Part shown: one piece after another, positions 1 through 8,566 of the stretch
Layout of the letters: each line of letters starts with the position of its first letter
Numbering within the stretch: position 1 is the stretch's first letter
Source of the DNA: an uncultured Alphaproteobacteria bacterium
GTDB lineage: Bacteria > Pseudomonadota > Alphaproteobacteria > Sphingomonadales > Sphingomonadaceae
NCBI GenBank assembly: GCA_903939555.1
Contig: CAJAHV010000189.1
Coordinates: 1-14,655 of the forward strand
Direction: 5' to 3'
Length of the DNA: 14,655 bases
Notes under the pieces: model-generated
Told to the model about the DNA's origin: nothing
What the model saw: the letters and a program-made list of their open reading frames with translations, nothing else
Databases searched by the model: none
Made by a program: the position numbers and the translations under genes

Positions 1-1345
<1,345 letters not shown>

Positions 1346-1349
<4 letters not shown>

Positions 1350-1801
1350 GCCACCACCTCACCCGCCGACACGGCCGGCACAAGCCGCCGCGCCGTCGCA
1401 GGCACCAGAAGATCGGCCAGTGTCACTGCCGCCAGCGCAGCGCGCACGGCCTGGTTGATCGGCCCCCAATGGCCGCGCACCGTGCAATGGCCCTCGATGG
1501 CGCAATCATGCGTTTCCCCCGACAGGCAGTTGGTCAGCGCGATTGGCCCGTCTACGGCTTCGACGATGGCCGCAACGCTGATCAGCGCGGCATCGCGCGC
1601 CAGCGCAAAGCCGCCAGCGACCCCGCGTGAAGCGGTCAGCAAGCCGGCCCGCGCCAGCGTACCCATCAGCTTTGCGACCGTCGGTGCCGGGATCGCCGTT
1701 GCTTCAGCAACGCGCGCCGCCGACAGCCGCGCCGATGGCTCGCGCGCCGCCGCTGTCATCACGACCACGGCATAATCGGCAAGATTGGTCAGACGGATCA
1801 A
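1346..1801 (-). CDS. Rrf2-family SUF operon regulator (IscR/SufR-like)
   Basis: A 151-residue Rrf2-type transcription factor of the SUF-system regulator type. It starts IRLTNLADYAVVVMTA, then a winged helix-turn-helix at about residues 26-75 with LSAARVAEATAIPAPTVAKL and the family-typical RGVAGGFALAR. Three cysteines (C92, C100, C106) stand where IscR-type proteins bind a [2Fe-2S] cluster, but the spacing is CX7CX5C rather than the CX5CX5C of IscR. The conserved GHWGPINQAV and LADLL follow. The start codon is TTG at 1801, with AAGGG 6 bases upstream; no ATG lies nearby in frame. It overlaps sufB by 4 bp and is probably an autoregulated Fe-S sensor for suf, which is inference from the family and position. 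I leave the symbol blank because iscR, sufR and suf-regulator names are used inconsistently. Confidence 0.92.
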
Positions 1802-2003
1802 GCGGCACCCTTAAAGCGGAGCGAATTTGTCCGGCTTATGTGGGGCGCGGGGGGATGCTGTCAACAGATGAAACGCGACAATACGGTGAACCGCCAATCC
1901 GCCTGAACCGCGCGATATTTGCGCGACAGCGGTTTCGGCGACACTCAACAGACGCGCTTGTCCGATCGCCCGACTGCGCGTGCCGACATGAGAGAGTTGT
2001 TCG
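1802..2003. other. Intergenic gap between tspO and the SUF regulator
   Basis: About 200 bp without a credible gene. It holds the suf promoter and the AAGGG ribosome site at 1808-1812. The reading frames crossing it lack family features and ribosome sites and look like chance. A 5-bp GC stem (CGCGC at 1909-1913, GCGCG at 1921-1925) has no following T-run, so I do not call a terminator. I found no TGT-N12-ACA box at the sites I checked here, so this gap looks like the border of the photosynthesis cluster. Confidence 0.5.
1835..1864 (-). promoter_or_regulatory. Probable sigma70-type promoter for the Rrf2-sufB operon
   Basis: On the minus strand a perfect -35 TTGACA (1864-1859) is followed after 18 bases by CATAAG (1840-1835), which matches four of six bases of the -10 consensus. 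This predicts a start near 1828, about 27 nt before the TTG start of the regulator. The TTGAC-type -35 is the better conserved element in alphaproteobacteria. It is the only good promoter match seen in the gap. Confidence 0.5.
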
Positions 2004-2489
2004 TTACCCGAAGGGCGGGTTGCGCACCACCACGGCCGCGTTGAGCACACCAGCAAAGGCCACCCAGGCGAGATAGGGCAACAACAGAAATGATGCGGTG
2101 CGCGAATACCGCCAGCACTTGACGATCAGCAGTGCCACCGATGCCCACAGGAACCAGACTTCGACAGCGGCGATATCGGGACGTTGCAGGCGGAAGAAGA
2201 TGAAGCTCCACAGCAGATTGAGCGAGCCATTGAAAGCATAGAGGCCAAGCAGGCCGTCAGCGCTCTCCCGGTCGGGCGCCGCTATCCAGGCCGTTGCTGC
2301 CGACATGGCGCTGAGTGCGAAGATCAGCGTCCATGCCGGTCCGAATGCCATGTCGGGCGGCGCCCAGGGCGGTTGTTCGAGCGAGCGATACCAGGGGCCG
2401 AGCTGGGTTATGGTGGCGCCCAACGCTGCAATGAACGCCGTTGCCAGCGCCGCCACCGATGCTGGCAGTAACCATCGACCGACAATCAT
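2004..2489 (-). CDS. tspO: TspO/MBR family tryptophan-rich membrane protein
   Basis: A 161-residue, five-helix integral membrane protein of the TspO/peripheral benzodiazepine receptor family. Family signatures are clear: GPWYRSLEQPPWAPPDMAFG at 31-50 followed by PAWTLIF, then NLLWSFIFFRLQRPD at 91-105 and LLPYLAWVAFAGVLN at 136-150. Predicted helices are roughly 7-27, 50-70, 80-99, 107-125 and 133-153. TspO binds porphyrins; in Rhodobacter sphaeroides it sits in the outer membrane and negatively affects photosynthesis gene expression in response to oxygen, probably through tetrapyrrole intermediates and the PpsR/AppA route (established knowledge, not shown here). The ATG at 2489 has GAGGGGG just upstream. 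It starts 24 bp after the bchP stop, so it is probably the last gene of the bchG-bch2-bchP-tspO unit. In Rhodobacter tspO (crtK) lies by the carotenoid genes, so its place here differs. Confidence 0.95.
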   Translation of the reverse strand: MIVGRWLLPASVAALATAFIAALGATITQLGPWYRSLEQPPWAPPDMAFGPAWTLIFALSAMSAATAWIAAPDRESADGLLGLYAFNGSLNLLWSFIFFRLQRPDIAAVEVWFLWASVALLIVKCWRYSRTASFLLLPYLAWVAFAGVLNAAVVVRNPPFG

Positions 2490-2513
2490 GAGAACCCCCT
2501 CACCGGCATCGCA

Positions 2514-3749
2514 TCAGGTCCGGGCGCTGCTGTTCGCCGGCGGACCAGCCTTGCCTCCCGAAAACAATGCGCCGAACAACTGCTTGGTATCCTTGATGAA
2601 AATTCTGACGTGCGCCATGGGCTTCTTGCGCACCAGTTCCTTGTTCATATAGGATTCCCAGGTCAGTTGCTGGATATCGGGATCCTCGCACAGCTTGACG
2701 AAGCGTTCGCGCATGTTGTCGCTGCGATACCAGAACCATTGCATGATACCGAGCACCATGAAGACCTTGCCATGTGCCTTCATGAATTTCTTGCGCGCAG
2801 TCTTCAGCGCGGCAGGATTACCGGTGCGCAGCAGCTCAGCAGCCGATTCCGCCGCCAGCCGGCCGGCCGTCATCGCATAATAAATGCCTTCGCCCGAAGC
2901 CGGCGCCACCACCCCGGCGGCATCGCCGGCGACGATGACATCCTTGCCGTTGTCCCAGCGCTTGCGGGGTTTGAGCGGGATCGGCGCGCCTTCGACACGA
3001 ATGGTCTTGAACGCGTCGAGCCCGGTCTGTTCACGCAGCCGCGCCACGGCATCGCGCATGGCGAAGCCCTTGACCGCGCTGCCAACACCCACGCTGGTCT
3101 TGTCGCCATGCGGGAAGATCCAGGCATAGAAATCCGGCGACAGATTGCCCTGATAGTAGATATCGCAACGACCGCCTTCGAAGCCGCGAAAGCCTTCCGG
3201 CGGCGATTCGATGACTTCGTGATAGGCTGAAACGAACGGTACTTTTTCATTGGCCGGCAGCGCAGCACGGGCCACCGCCGAATTGCCGCCATCACAGCCG
3301 ATGACGACCCGCCCGCGTACCTTTACCGGGGCACCGCCGCGTGGCGCATCCTTGGGACGATAGCAGACGACGGCGGTGCCATCGGCGTCGCGTTCGAGCG
3401 CTTCGAATGTCCCGTCGATGCGCGTCGCGCCATTGGTGGTCGCGCGCACCCGCAGGAACTCGTCGAAAACTTCGCGATCAACGAGGCCGACGAACCCGTC
3501 ACCAACCGGCATGTCGACCGCCTTGTTCGACGGCGCGACCATGCGCGCCGAGGTGGCGCGCGCACACAATTGTTCGAGCGGGACCTCGAAGTCCTTGAGC
3601 AGTCGCGGCGGCACGGCGCCGCCGCACGGCTTGATGCGTCCGGCGCGATCGAGCAGCAGCACCTTGCGCCCGGCCCGCGCCAGATCATCGGCGGCCGTGG
3701 CGCCCGATGGGCCACCACCGACAATGATGGCGTCGAATGTTTCGATCAT
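2514..3749 (-). CDS. bchP: Geranylgeranyl reductase BchP
   Basis: A 411-residue FAD-dependent reductase that reduces three double bonds of the geranylgeranyl tail of BChl to phytyl, using NADPH; it may also act on geranylgeranyl diphosphate. An N-terminal Rossmann fold reads DAIIVGGGPSGATAADDLA (GxGxxG-type at 11-16), followed by DRAGRIKPCGGAVPP, the RIKPCGGA signature of this family at 38-45. The second FAD motif VIVAGDAAGVVAPASGEGI is at about 271-289. The C-terminal half carries FMVLGIMQWFWYRSDNMRERF, typical of BchP/ChlP. The ATG at 3749 has GGAAGG about 7 bases upstream and overlaps the bch2 stop by 4 bp (ATGA), so translation is probably coupled. Length is normal for the purple-bacterial enzyme. 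It acts after BchG, encoded two genes upstream. Confidence 0.97.
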   Translation of the reverse strand: MIETFDAIIVGGGPSGATAADDLARAGRKVLLLDRAGRIKPCGGAVPPRLLKDFEVPLEQLCARATSARMVAPSNKAVDMPVGDGFVGLVDREVFDEFLRVRATTNGATRIDGTFEALERDADGTAVVCYRPKDAPRGGAPVKVRGRVVIGCDGGNSAVARAALPANEKVPFVSAYHEVIESPPEGFRGFEGGRCDIYYQGNLSPDFYAWIFPHGDKTSVGVGSAVKGFAMRDAVARLREQTGLDAFKTIRVEGAPIPLKPRKRWDNGKDVIVAGDAAGVVAPASGEGIYYAMTAGRLAAESAAELLRTGNPAALKTARKKFMKAHGKVFMVLGIMQWFWYRSDNMRERFVKLCEDPDIQQLTWESYMNKELVRKKPMAHVRIFIKDTKQLFGALFSGGKAGPPANSSART

Positions 3750-5110
3750 GCGATGGCCTTCCCGTGAATAATTGATTTATTATCGGCATTGAGGCGGAGC
3801 GCAAGCAGCGCCGCCACCATGAACATCACCGCTTCGATGGCGAACACGGTTTCAAAGGCCGGGCCGTCGGCGCCATAGTAATGCCGCCCGGCATCCACTG
3901 CGCTGGCTCCGAAAAAGCCGCCGATGCCGAAGGCGGCAGCCTGGGCGGCACCCCATAGCCCCATGCGAATCCCTTCATGCCCCGAACTCTTGCCGTCGAC
4001 CCCGCCGCGACCGGCGAGATCGAGCATCGCGCCGATGGCCGCCACGGCAAAGACGCCGTTGGCAAAGCCGAGGAAGAACACCGTCGGCGCCAGCGGCCAG
4101 CCCGGGCCGACCGTTGCCGCCAGGGCGAGCGCCGCCAGCGCCAGCGCCGAACCGATGCAGCCGCCGACGATCCAGCGCCGCAGTTTCAGCCCGGCTTTCC
4201 CACCGAAGCCATGGCCGCCGATGCCGACGAGAATCATGCCGAGCAACACGCCCTGATGCTGGGTTCCCGACAGCGACGTCGATTGACCGGGCGTCAAGCC
4301 GAAGATCAGCCCGGCAAAGGGTTCGAGGATCAGGTCCTGCGTGGAATAGGCGAGCATCGAGACGAAGACGAAAATGCTGAACAGCCGCGTCACCGGGTCG
4401 TCCCAGATGCCGCGCAGCGCCGCGCCGAATGGCACTGCCGGCGACCGTTCGGCGGCGGCAACCGGCGCGGCAAGGCCTTCTATGCCGGTGACGGCGATGC
4501 AGGCGATGATGAAAGCGCTGCCGGCGACACCCAGCGCCACCGCCAGCAGCCGATCCGGCGAAAACGGCTGCGGGTTGGCGCTGAGCGGCGGATCGAGCAG
4601 GGCACCGGCGATGCCCGCGGTGATGACAATGCCGAGGATCATCATGATCCAGGTCAGCGAGGCCGCCGCCGGGCGCCGCGCTGGCGCCGTGCGGGTGGCC
4701 AGCAGCGCCAGCAACGACGTGCCCGCTGCGCCAACACCGCCGCCGATCATCGCATAGGCGAGCACCGACAATCCCAGCGCGAGGTCGTGCCGGTCGGCCA
4801 GCATGATGGTGGCCTGGGTCGCGAGTACCCCGCCGAGCGCCAGCACCGCCATGCCGCCAATGATCCAAGGCGTGCGCCGCCAGCCGGAATCGGAGCCATG
4901 GCCCCATTTCGGCCGGCTGAGCTGCACGGCATAGTGAAACGCCACCAGCCCGGCAGGCAACGCTGCTGCCTGGGCGTATTCGACCACCATCACGCGGTTG
5001 AGCAGCGAGGTTGCCAGCATGACGATGGCGCCGATGGCGCTTTGCACCAGCCCGAGCCGGGCGATCCCGAGCCAGCCGAGTGGCGGCAGCATGGCGCCCG
5101 ACGTCATCAT
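3746..5110 (-). CDS. PucC/LhaA-family membrane protein (Bch2/Orf428 type)
   Basis: A 454-residue polytopic membrane protein of the PucC (BCD) branch of the major facilitator superfamily, about 12 predicted helices. The family stretch LLNRVMVVEYAQAAALPAGL, followed by HYAVQLSRPKWGHGSDS and GWRRTPWIIGG, is near residues 37-90; RTAPARRPAAASLTWIMMILG lies mid-protein and HEGIRMGLWGAAQAAAFGIGG near the C-terminus. PucC and LhaA assist light-harvesting complex assembly and are thought to handle BChl or its delivery. The member between bchG and bchP is called orf428 or bch2 in Rhodobacter capsulatus; a role in passing pigment between BchG, BchP and assembly is inferred from position. I chose the ATG at 5110, which overlaps the bchG stop by 4 bp and directly precedes a second ATG at 5107. 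A longer reading frame to 5194 would lie deep inside bchG and lacks family sequence. Confidence 0.92.
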   Translation of the reverse strand: MMTSGAMLPPLGWLGIARLGLVQSAIGAIVMLATSLLNRVMVVEYAQAAALPAGLVAFHYAVQLSRPKWGHGSDSGWRRTPWIIGGMAVLALGGVLATQATIMLADRHDLALGLSVLAYAMIGGGVGAAGTSLLALLATRTAPARRPAAASLTWIMMILGIVITAGIAGALLDPPLSANPQPFSPDRLLAVALGVAGSAFIIACIAVTGIEGLAAPVAAAERSPAVPFGAALRGIWDDPVTRLFSIFVFVSMLAYSTQDLILEPFAGLIFGLTPGQSTSLSGTQHQGVLLGMILVGIGGHGFGGKAGLKLRRWIVGGCIGSALALAALALAATVGPGWPLAPTVFFLGFANGVFAVAAIGAMLDLAGRGGVDGKSSGHEGIRMGLWGAAQAAAFGIGGFFGASAVDAGRHYYGADGPAFETVFAIEAVMFMVAALLALRLNADNKSIIHGKAIA

Positions 5111-6009
5111 CCCAGTGCCCGCAGGCCGAATGCTGCCGCCAGCATGCCGAGCACATAAAGCGAGGTGCCGGTGGCGTTGTAAAAGGGTGCGCATTTGGCC
5201 GGGTTGGACAACAGCCGCTGCATCAGCAGAAACTGCGCCGCAATCGACAAGATGACCAGTACCGCCGATGGTTTGGCGCCCCAGTGCGACAGCAGCACGG
5301 CGACAACCAACTGCGGCACCGCCATCGTGTAGCAGGCCAGCAGCGCCGCGCGGCGTTCCCCGAGCAATATAGGCAACGAGCGCACGTTCGATACGCGATC
5401 GCCTTCTACTGCCTTGAAATCATTCAACACCATGATCCCATGCGCGCCTGCGGCGTAGAGCGCCAGAATGACAAGGATGCGCGGTTCGGGCAACCCGCCG
5501 ACCATCGCCGCAGCGCCGGTGAACCAGGTCAGCCCTTCATAAGCGGCAGCGCAAACGCCCGGGCCCCACCAACCATTCGCCTTGGCGCGGATCGGCGGCG
5601 CCGAATAGATCCAGGCGAGGAAAACCCCAAGCACGGTGGCAGCACCCACGACTGGATTGATTGCCCAGCCGACGAACAGCGAAATGATCGTGCCGCCAAT
5701 GGCAATGCCCAGCCCCCAGCGACCGGCGATTCTTCCCGACGGAATCGGGCGCTTGGGTTCATTGATTGCATCGACATGACGGTCGAACCAGTCATTGATC
5801 GCCTGGCTGTTGCCGCAGACAAGCGGACCGGCCAGTAGCATACCGGCTATCAACAGCCCCCAGCGATCAGCCAGCGGAACGCCGGAAGATATCACTCCGC
5901 ACATGAAGGCCCACATCGGCGGAAACCAGGTCACCGGTTTCATCAACTCGAGCACGTCGCGTGGGCGTGGGATGCCGCGTGACGTCAATTCAAGTGCGGC
6001 CCCGACCAT
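5107..6009 (-). CDS. bchG: Bacteriochlorophyll synthase BchG
   Basis: A 300-residue UbiA-superfamily prenyltransferase in the membrane that esterifies bacteriochlorophyllide a with geranylgeranyl (or phytyl) diphosphate. The N-terminus LELMKPVTWFPPMWAFMCG (21-39) is characteristic. The first Asp-rich motif is NDWFDRHVD at 72-80 within GNSQAINDWFDRHVDAINEP; KRPIPSGRI follows at 86-94. The second motif is NDFKAVEGD at 196-204. Eight or nine hydrophobic segments fit the family. The ATG at 6009 is preferred because the next Met (23) lies inside the conserved block. No Shine-Dalgarno sequence precedes it: upstream is a PpsR-type box overlapping a predicted -10, with +1 predicted at about the start codon. 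Its 3' end overlaps bch2 by 4 bp. It heads bchG-bch2-bchP-tspO and lies 60 bp after ppsR, so read-through from ppsR is also possible. Confidence 0.97.
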   Translation of the reverse strand: MVGAALELTSRGIPRPRDVLELMKPVTWFPPMWAFMCGVISSGVPLADRWGLLIAGMLLAGPLVCGNSQAINDWFDRHVDAINEPKRPIPSGRIAGRWGLGIAIGGTIISLFVGWAINPVVGAATVLGVFLAWIYSAPPIRAKANGWWGPGVCAAAYEGLTWFTGAAAMVGGLPEPRILVILALYAAGAHGIMVLNDFKAVEGDRVSNVRSLPILLGERRAALLACYTMAVPQLVVAVLLSHWGAKPSAVLVILSIAAQFLLMQRLLSNPAKCAPFYNATGTSLYVLGMLAAAFGLRALG

Positions 6010-6012
6010 TTG

Positions 6013-6030
6013 TGTAAGCTAGACTTGACA
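6013..6030. promoter_or_regulatory. PpsR/CrtJ binding box (TGT-N12-ACA) before bchG
   Basis: The sequence is TGTAAGCTAGACTTGACA, a perfect TGT-N12-ACA palindrome frame of the kind bound by PpsR/CrtJ. Half-sites TGTAAG and, from the other strand, TGTCAA agree at four of six bases. It ends 3 bp from the bchG start codon and covers the predicted -10, so a bound repressor would block the promoter. The ppsR gene is adjacent. Binding is inferred from the motif. Confidence 0.7.
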
Positions 6031-6044
6031 GTTTGGGGCGTCAA
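6016..6044 (-). promoter_or_regulatory. Candidate bchG promoter overlapping the PpsR box
   Basis: On the minus strand TTGACG (6044-6039), a 17-base spacer, then TAGCTT (6021-6016). The -35 is good and the -10 weak (three of six), as is common for photosynthesis promoters. The predicted start falls at about 6009, the A of the bchG ATG, which would make the transcript leaderless. Confidence 0.4.
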
Positions 6045-6069
6045 CGCGGCGCACGCGCCTAAGACGATT

Positions 6070-7503
6070 TTACGTCGCGGTCCCGCTCGAATCGCTATCG
6101 GACAGGTTGCCGAGGCCATGGCGGTGCAGCTTGGAATAAAGACTTTGCCGTGACAGGCCGAGAATTTCCGCTGCCGACGCCCGATTGTCGGCGGTGAAGG
6201 CCAGTGCTGCTTCGATACACAGCCGCTCGATGCGATCAGTTGATTCGCGCACGATGTCTTTCAACGGCATGCGGCCCACCAGATCGGCCAGTTCATTGGC
6301 CGAGCGCGCCACGGCTGCGGTGCCGGCGGCCGGCCCGCGCGCGGCAACCGGACGCAGCGAAAAACCGTGCCGCACCGCCCCGGCATCGACGACAGTGACG
6401 GCGGTTACCTTGACGCCGGTTTCAGCTGCCGCGTTATTGCGAACCACGGTTTCGAACGCGTGCACGCTGCCCGAACTGCTCAATCGCGCTGCCATGGCGG
6501 CAAGACCGATACCCGGCTGGCCGACAAATCGCGCCAAGGCCTCGCCGCGCAGATCACTGGTCCGGGCCAGCCCGACCAGATCGAGAAAGGCGCCGTTGCC
6601 GGCGAGAATGCCCAGCGCCGCATCGGTCAGCACAAACGCATCGGGCACGCGTTCCAGCGCTGCCACCAGCGGCCGTTCTGCCACCAGGTCGATCGCGCCA
6701 GCGAGCAACTGCAGGCGCACGAGCAGGGCCCGGTTCTGATCCTGCCGGTACAAGGTCGCGGATAATTGGCATGGCCGGCCATCGGTCAATCGCACGCCGA
6801 CCGGCCGCCGGTCCTGTGCCGCAGCAATGGCGTGCAGCAGATTGAGCGCCACGTCGCGGTCGTCGGGGCTGATGAGCGCGGTCAGCGCCCGACCATTCGG
6901 CGGTGCCCTGTCTGCCCCGGCCAAAGTCGCCGCCGCCGGGTTGGCATCGGTAATCACCAGGGTCAGCGCATCGACCAGCAGGATCGGATCGGTTGCCGAA
7001 TCGAACAACAGTCGGTTGCGCGCTTCGGCAGCATGCAGCCGCAGCGCATCGCGTTCGCTTGCCTGCTGGGCGCGCAGCGCACGCTGCTGGACCAGCATGA
7101 GTGCCCGCATGTCGCGTCCGACCGCAAGCAGCCCGCCTGTGTCATCGATCCGAACAGCGCGATACCGCATGGGCAGGTCACCCCCCGGAACCGAGTGGGT
7201 GACCTGCCGCCAGCGCCCCGGCTCTTCTATACCAGCGGCCAGTGCTGCCAGTTTTTCGGTATCCCCTGGATTGACGGTATCGCGCCAGGCGCGACCCACC
7301 CAGGATTCGATAGCGAGCCCCGAAAGGTCGCTGTTGCCGAGCACGACTCCGCGAATGATGCCGCCGCTGTCGATATTGAGCAGCAGGTCACAGGCGGCAA
7401 CCAGTGCCGCCACAGCGGTCGAGGCCGCCAGTGGGGCAAGCCCAGCATCGCCCGGTGGAAAAAATCTACCGTGCAACACGGAAGCAGGGGCATCCATTGC
7501 CAT
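6070..7503 (-). CDS. ppsR: PpsR/CrtJ photosystem repressor
   Basis: A 477-residue transcription factor that represses BChl, carotenoid and light-harvesting genes under oxygen. Domains: N-terminal domain (about 20-130), a glutamine-rich helical linker (about 133-165, with VQQRALRAQQASERDALRL), PAS1 (about 166-270, DSATDPILLVDALTLVITDA), PAS2 (about 281-385, ERVPDAFVLTDAALGILAGN), and a Fis-type helix-turn-helix at the end (ADNRASAAEILGLSRQSLYS, then KLHRHGL). There are only three cysteines: C38, C245 and C429. C245 and C429 correspond well in position to the redox pair C251/C424 of Rhodobacter sphaeroides PpsR. The start ATG at 7503 shares one base with the aerR stop (TGATG), indicating coupled translation; a second ATG follows at 7497. 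Slightly longer than the Rhodobacter proteins (about 465). A TGT-N12-ACA box lies just downstream, before bchG. Confidence 0.96.
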   Translation of the reverse strand: MAMDAPASVLHGRFFPPGDAGLAPLAASTAVAALVAACDLLLNIDSGGIIRGVVLGNSDLSGLAIESWVGRAWRDTVNPGDTEKLAALAAGIEEPGRWRQVTHSVPGGDLPMRYRAVRIDDTGGLLAVGRDMRALMLVQQRALRAQQASERDALRLHAAEARNRLLFDSATDPILLVDALTLVITDANPAAATLAGADRAPPNGRALTALISPDDRDVALNLLHAIAAAQDRRPVGVRLTDGRPCQLSATLYRQDQNRALLVRLQLLAGAIDLVAERPLVAALERVPDAFVLTDAALGILAGNGAFLDLVGLARTSDLRGEALARFVGQPGIGLAAMAARLSSSGSVHAFETVVRNNAAAETGVKVTAVTVVDAGAVRHGFSLRPVAARGPAAGTAAVARSANELADLVGRMPLKDIVRESTDRIERLCIEAALAFTADNRASAAEILGLSRQSLYSKLHRHGLGNLSDSDSSGTAT

Positions 7504-8426
7504 CAGCCCCTTTGCGCCAGCGCGACCGAACCGGCGCGCAACCTTACCGCCAGCAGGCGCTCGGCAACGGCAACCGCAGCCTCGGCATCGGCGGCGGTTG
7601 CGTCGGCACCGACCTGCTCCGCCAGAGCTGGATCGGCAACAAAAACCCGGCCGCCGACCATGACGATGATGTCGGGATTGCGCGACGCGCGGCGCAGGGC
7701 GGCGATGGTGGCAGGAAGCATTTCCAGATGGCGTTCGACACTTATTGTCAGGCCAACGATGTCATAGTTGCGCGCTGCGACATGTTCTTCCAGCCCGGCC
7801 AAATCTGTCGTTGGCGCGTTCCAGGTCTGCCAGCCGGCACGACGAAAAAACTCCTCGACCAATGCGGCACCAAAGCCATGCTGCTCACCCGGGGCTGGCG
7901 CGAAGAAGGCGCGCCGGGCGCTCGCCCCCGATGGCGCCGACCAGGGCCCAAACGTCGAAAGCGCCTGCAATACTTCCTGCAGGCGCCACAGGCCCATCGT
8001 GACATCGAAGTAATCACAGGCATCGCTGTCCCACCACGCGCCAAGCCGACGCGCCGCCGGGGCGAGCAAATCCAGATAGATGGTTTCTACAGGCACCCCA
8101 CCGGCCAGCAGCGTATCGACTCGGTCGAGCAGGCCGCGCACTTCGTCAGTCAACGCGGCGGCGGCGAACTGTTCGGCAGCGCCCGCCGGAACCGCTGCGC
8201 GGTTAACGCCAGTGTCGGACAAATTGTCGCTGTGCGGCATCCGCAACCGCGGCAGGTTATTGCTGTGCGGTGCCCGCAATCGCGGCAGGATTTCCGTTTC
8301 GATAACACGGGCCAGCGCTTGCGGGCTGTCGGCCGCCGGGGCCCGCATGGTCGAACGCCAGGCCTTGTCCCAGCCCCGGCTGGCGGCGATGCGCGCTTCG
8401 CTGATGATGTCGAAAATGTTCGTCAT
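7503..8426 (-). CDS. aerR: AerR/PpaA-type B12-binding regulator of PpsR
   Basis: A 307-residue cytoplasmic regulator with a cobalamin-binding fold. In Rhodobacter, AerR/PpaA binds B12 in a light-dependent way and modulates CrtJ/PpsR. A helical module at about 95-160 has ETIYLDLLAPAARRLGAWW and DYFDVTMGLWRLQEVLQ, typical of MerR/methionine-synthase-type B12 helical domains. The Rossmann B12 domain starts AFFAPAPGEQHGFGAALVEE: H183 is the likely axial or light-responsive ligand, with Glu-Gln before it instead of the classic DxHxxG Asp, as in other AerR proteins. NYDIVGLTISVERHLEML and IIVMVGGRVF follow. I chose ATG at 8426 (MTNIFDIISEARIAA); a GTG at 8465 would add 13 residues, and neither has a clear ribosome site. 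The linker at residues 47-68 contains a tandem 11-residue repeat. The stop overlaps ppsR by one base. Could be labelled ppaA. Confidence 0.9.
   Translation of the reverse strand: MTNIFDIISEARIAASRGWDKAWRSTMRAPAADSPQALARVIETEILPRLRAPHSNNLPRLRMPHSDNLSDTGVNRAAVPAGAAEQFAAAALTDEVRGLLDRVDTLLAGGVPVETIYLDLLAPAARRLGAWWDSDACDYFDVTMGLWRLQEVLQALSTFGPWSAPSGASARRAFFAPAPGEQHGFGAALVEEFFRRAGWQTWNAPTTDLAGLEEHVAARNYDIVGLTISVERHLEMLPATIAALRRASRNPDIIVMVGGRVFVADPALAEQVGADATAADAEAAVAVAERLLAVRLRAGSVALAQRG
8224..8289. repeat. 33-bp tandem duplication inside aerR
   Basis: Two adjacent 33-bp units (8224-8256 and 8257-8289) differ at about 6 of 33 positions and encode LPRLRAPHSNN followed by LPRLRMPHSDN in AerR. The period is a multiple of three, so the frame is kept. 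It lies in the linker between the N-terminus and the helical domain. Confidence 0.75.
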
Positions 8427-8566
8427 GCGATCAGACTGGGCAAACCGGTGCACCGCTGCCAGCACCGAGCCGGTTCATGGTGTTGCCGCCCGCCATTATC
8501 GCTTCGCCGTCTGACATTGCCGACGTCTTTCTCTCTCTGCCCGCGAGACTGCATCTGCGCAGAAGC

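Noticed and set aside
2006..2020. Inverted repeat ACCCG-AAGGG-CGGGT at the tspO end as a terminator
   Set aside because: Only a 5-bp stem, it overlaps the end of the coding region, and no T-run follows on the minus strand.
1811..2211. Small minus-strand frames across the tspO-suf gap (81 and 88 codons)
   Set aside because: They overlap the tspO coding region in another frame, lack ribosome sites and show Arg/Trp/Cys-rich composition typical of chance frames.
3977..5158. 393-codon plus-strand frame opposite bch2
   Set aside because: Composition is Arg/Gln/Gly-rich without hydrophobic pattern or motif; bch2 on the other strand has clear PucC-family sequence.
5111..5194. Upstream extension of bch2 to an ATG at 5194
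   Set aside because: The extra 28 residues lie inside bchG in another frame and do not look like PucC N-termini; ATG at 5110 overlaps the bchG stop in the same way as the other junctions.
6045..6062. GGCGC-GT-GCGCC palindrome between ppsR and bchG as a terminator
   Set aside because: The loop is too short, the stem is only 4-5 bp and no T-run follows; read-through from ppsR to bchG stays possible.
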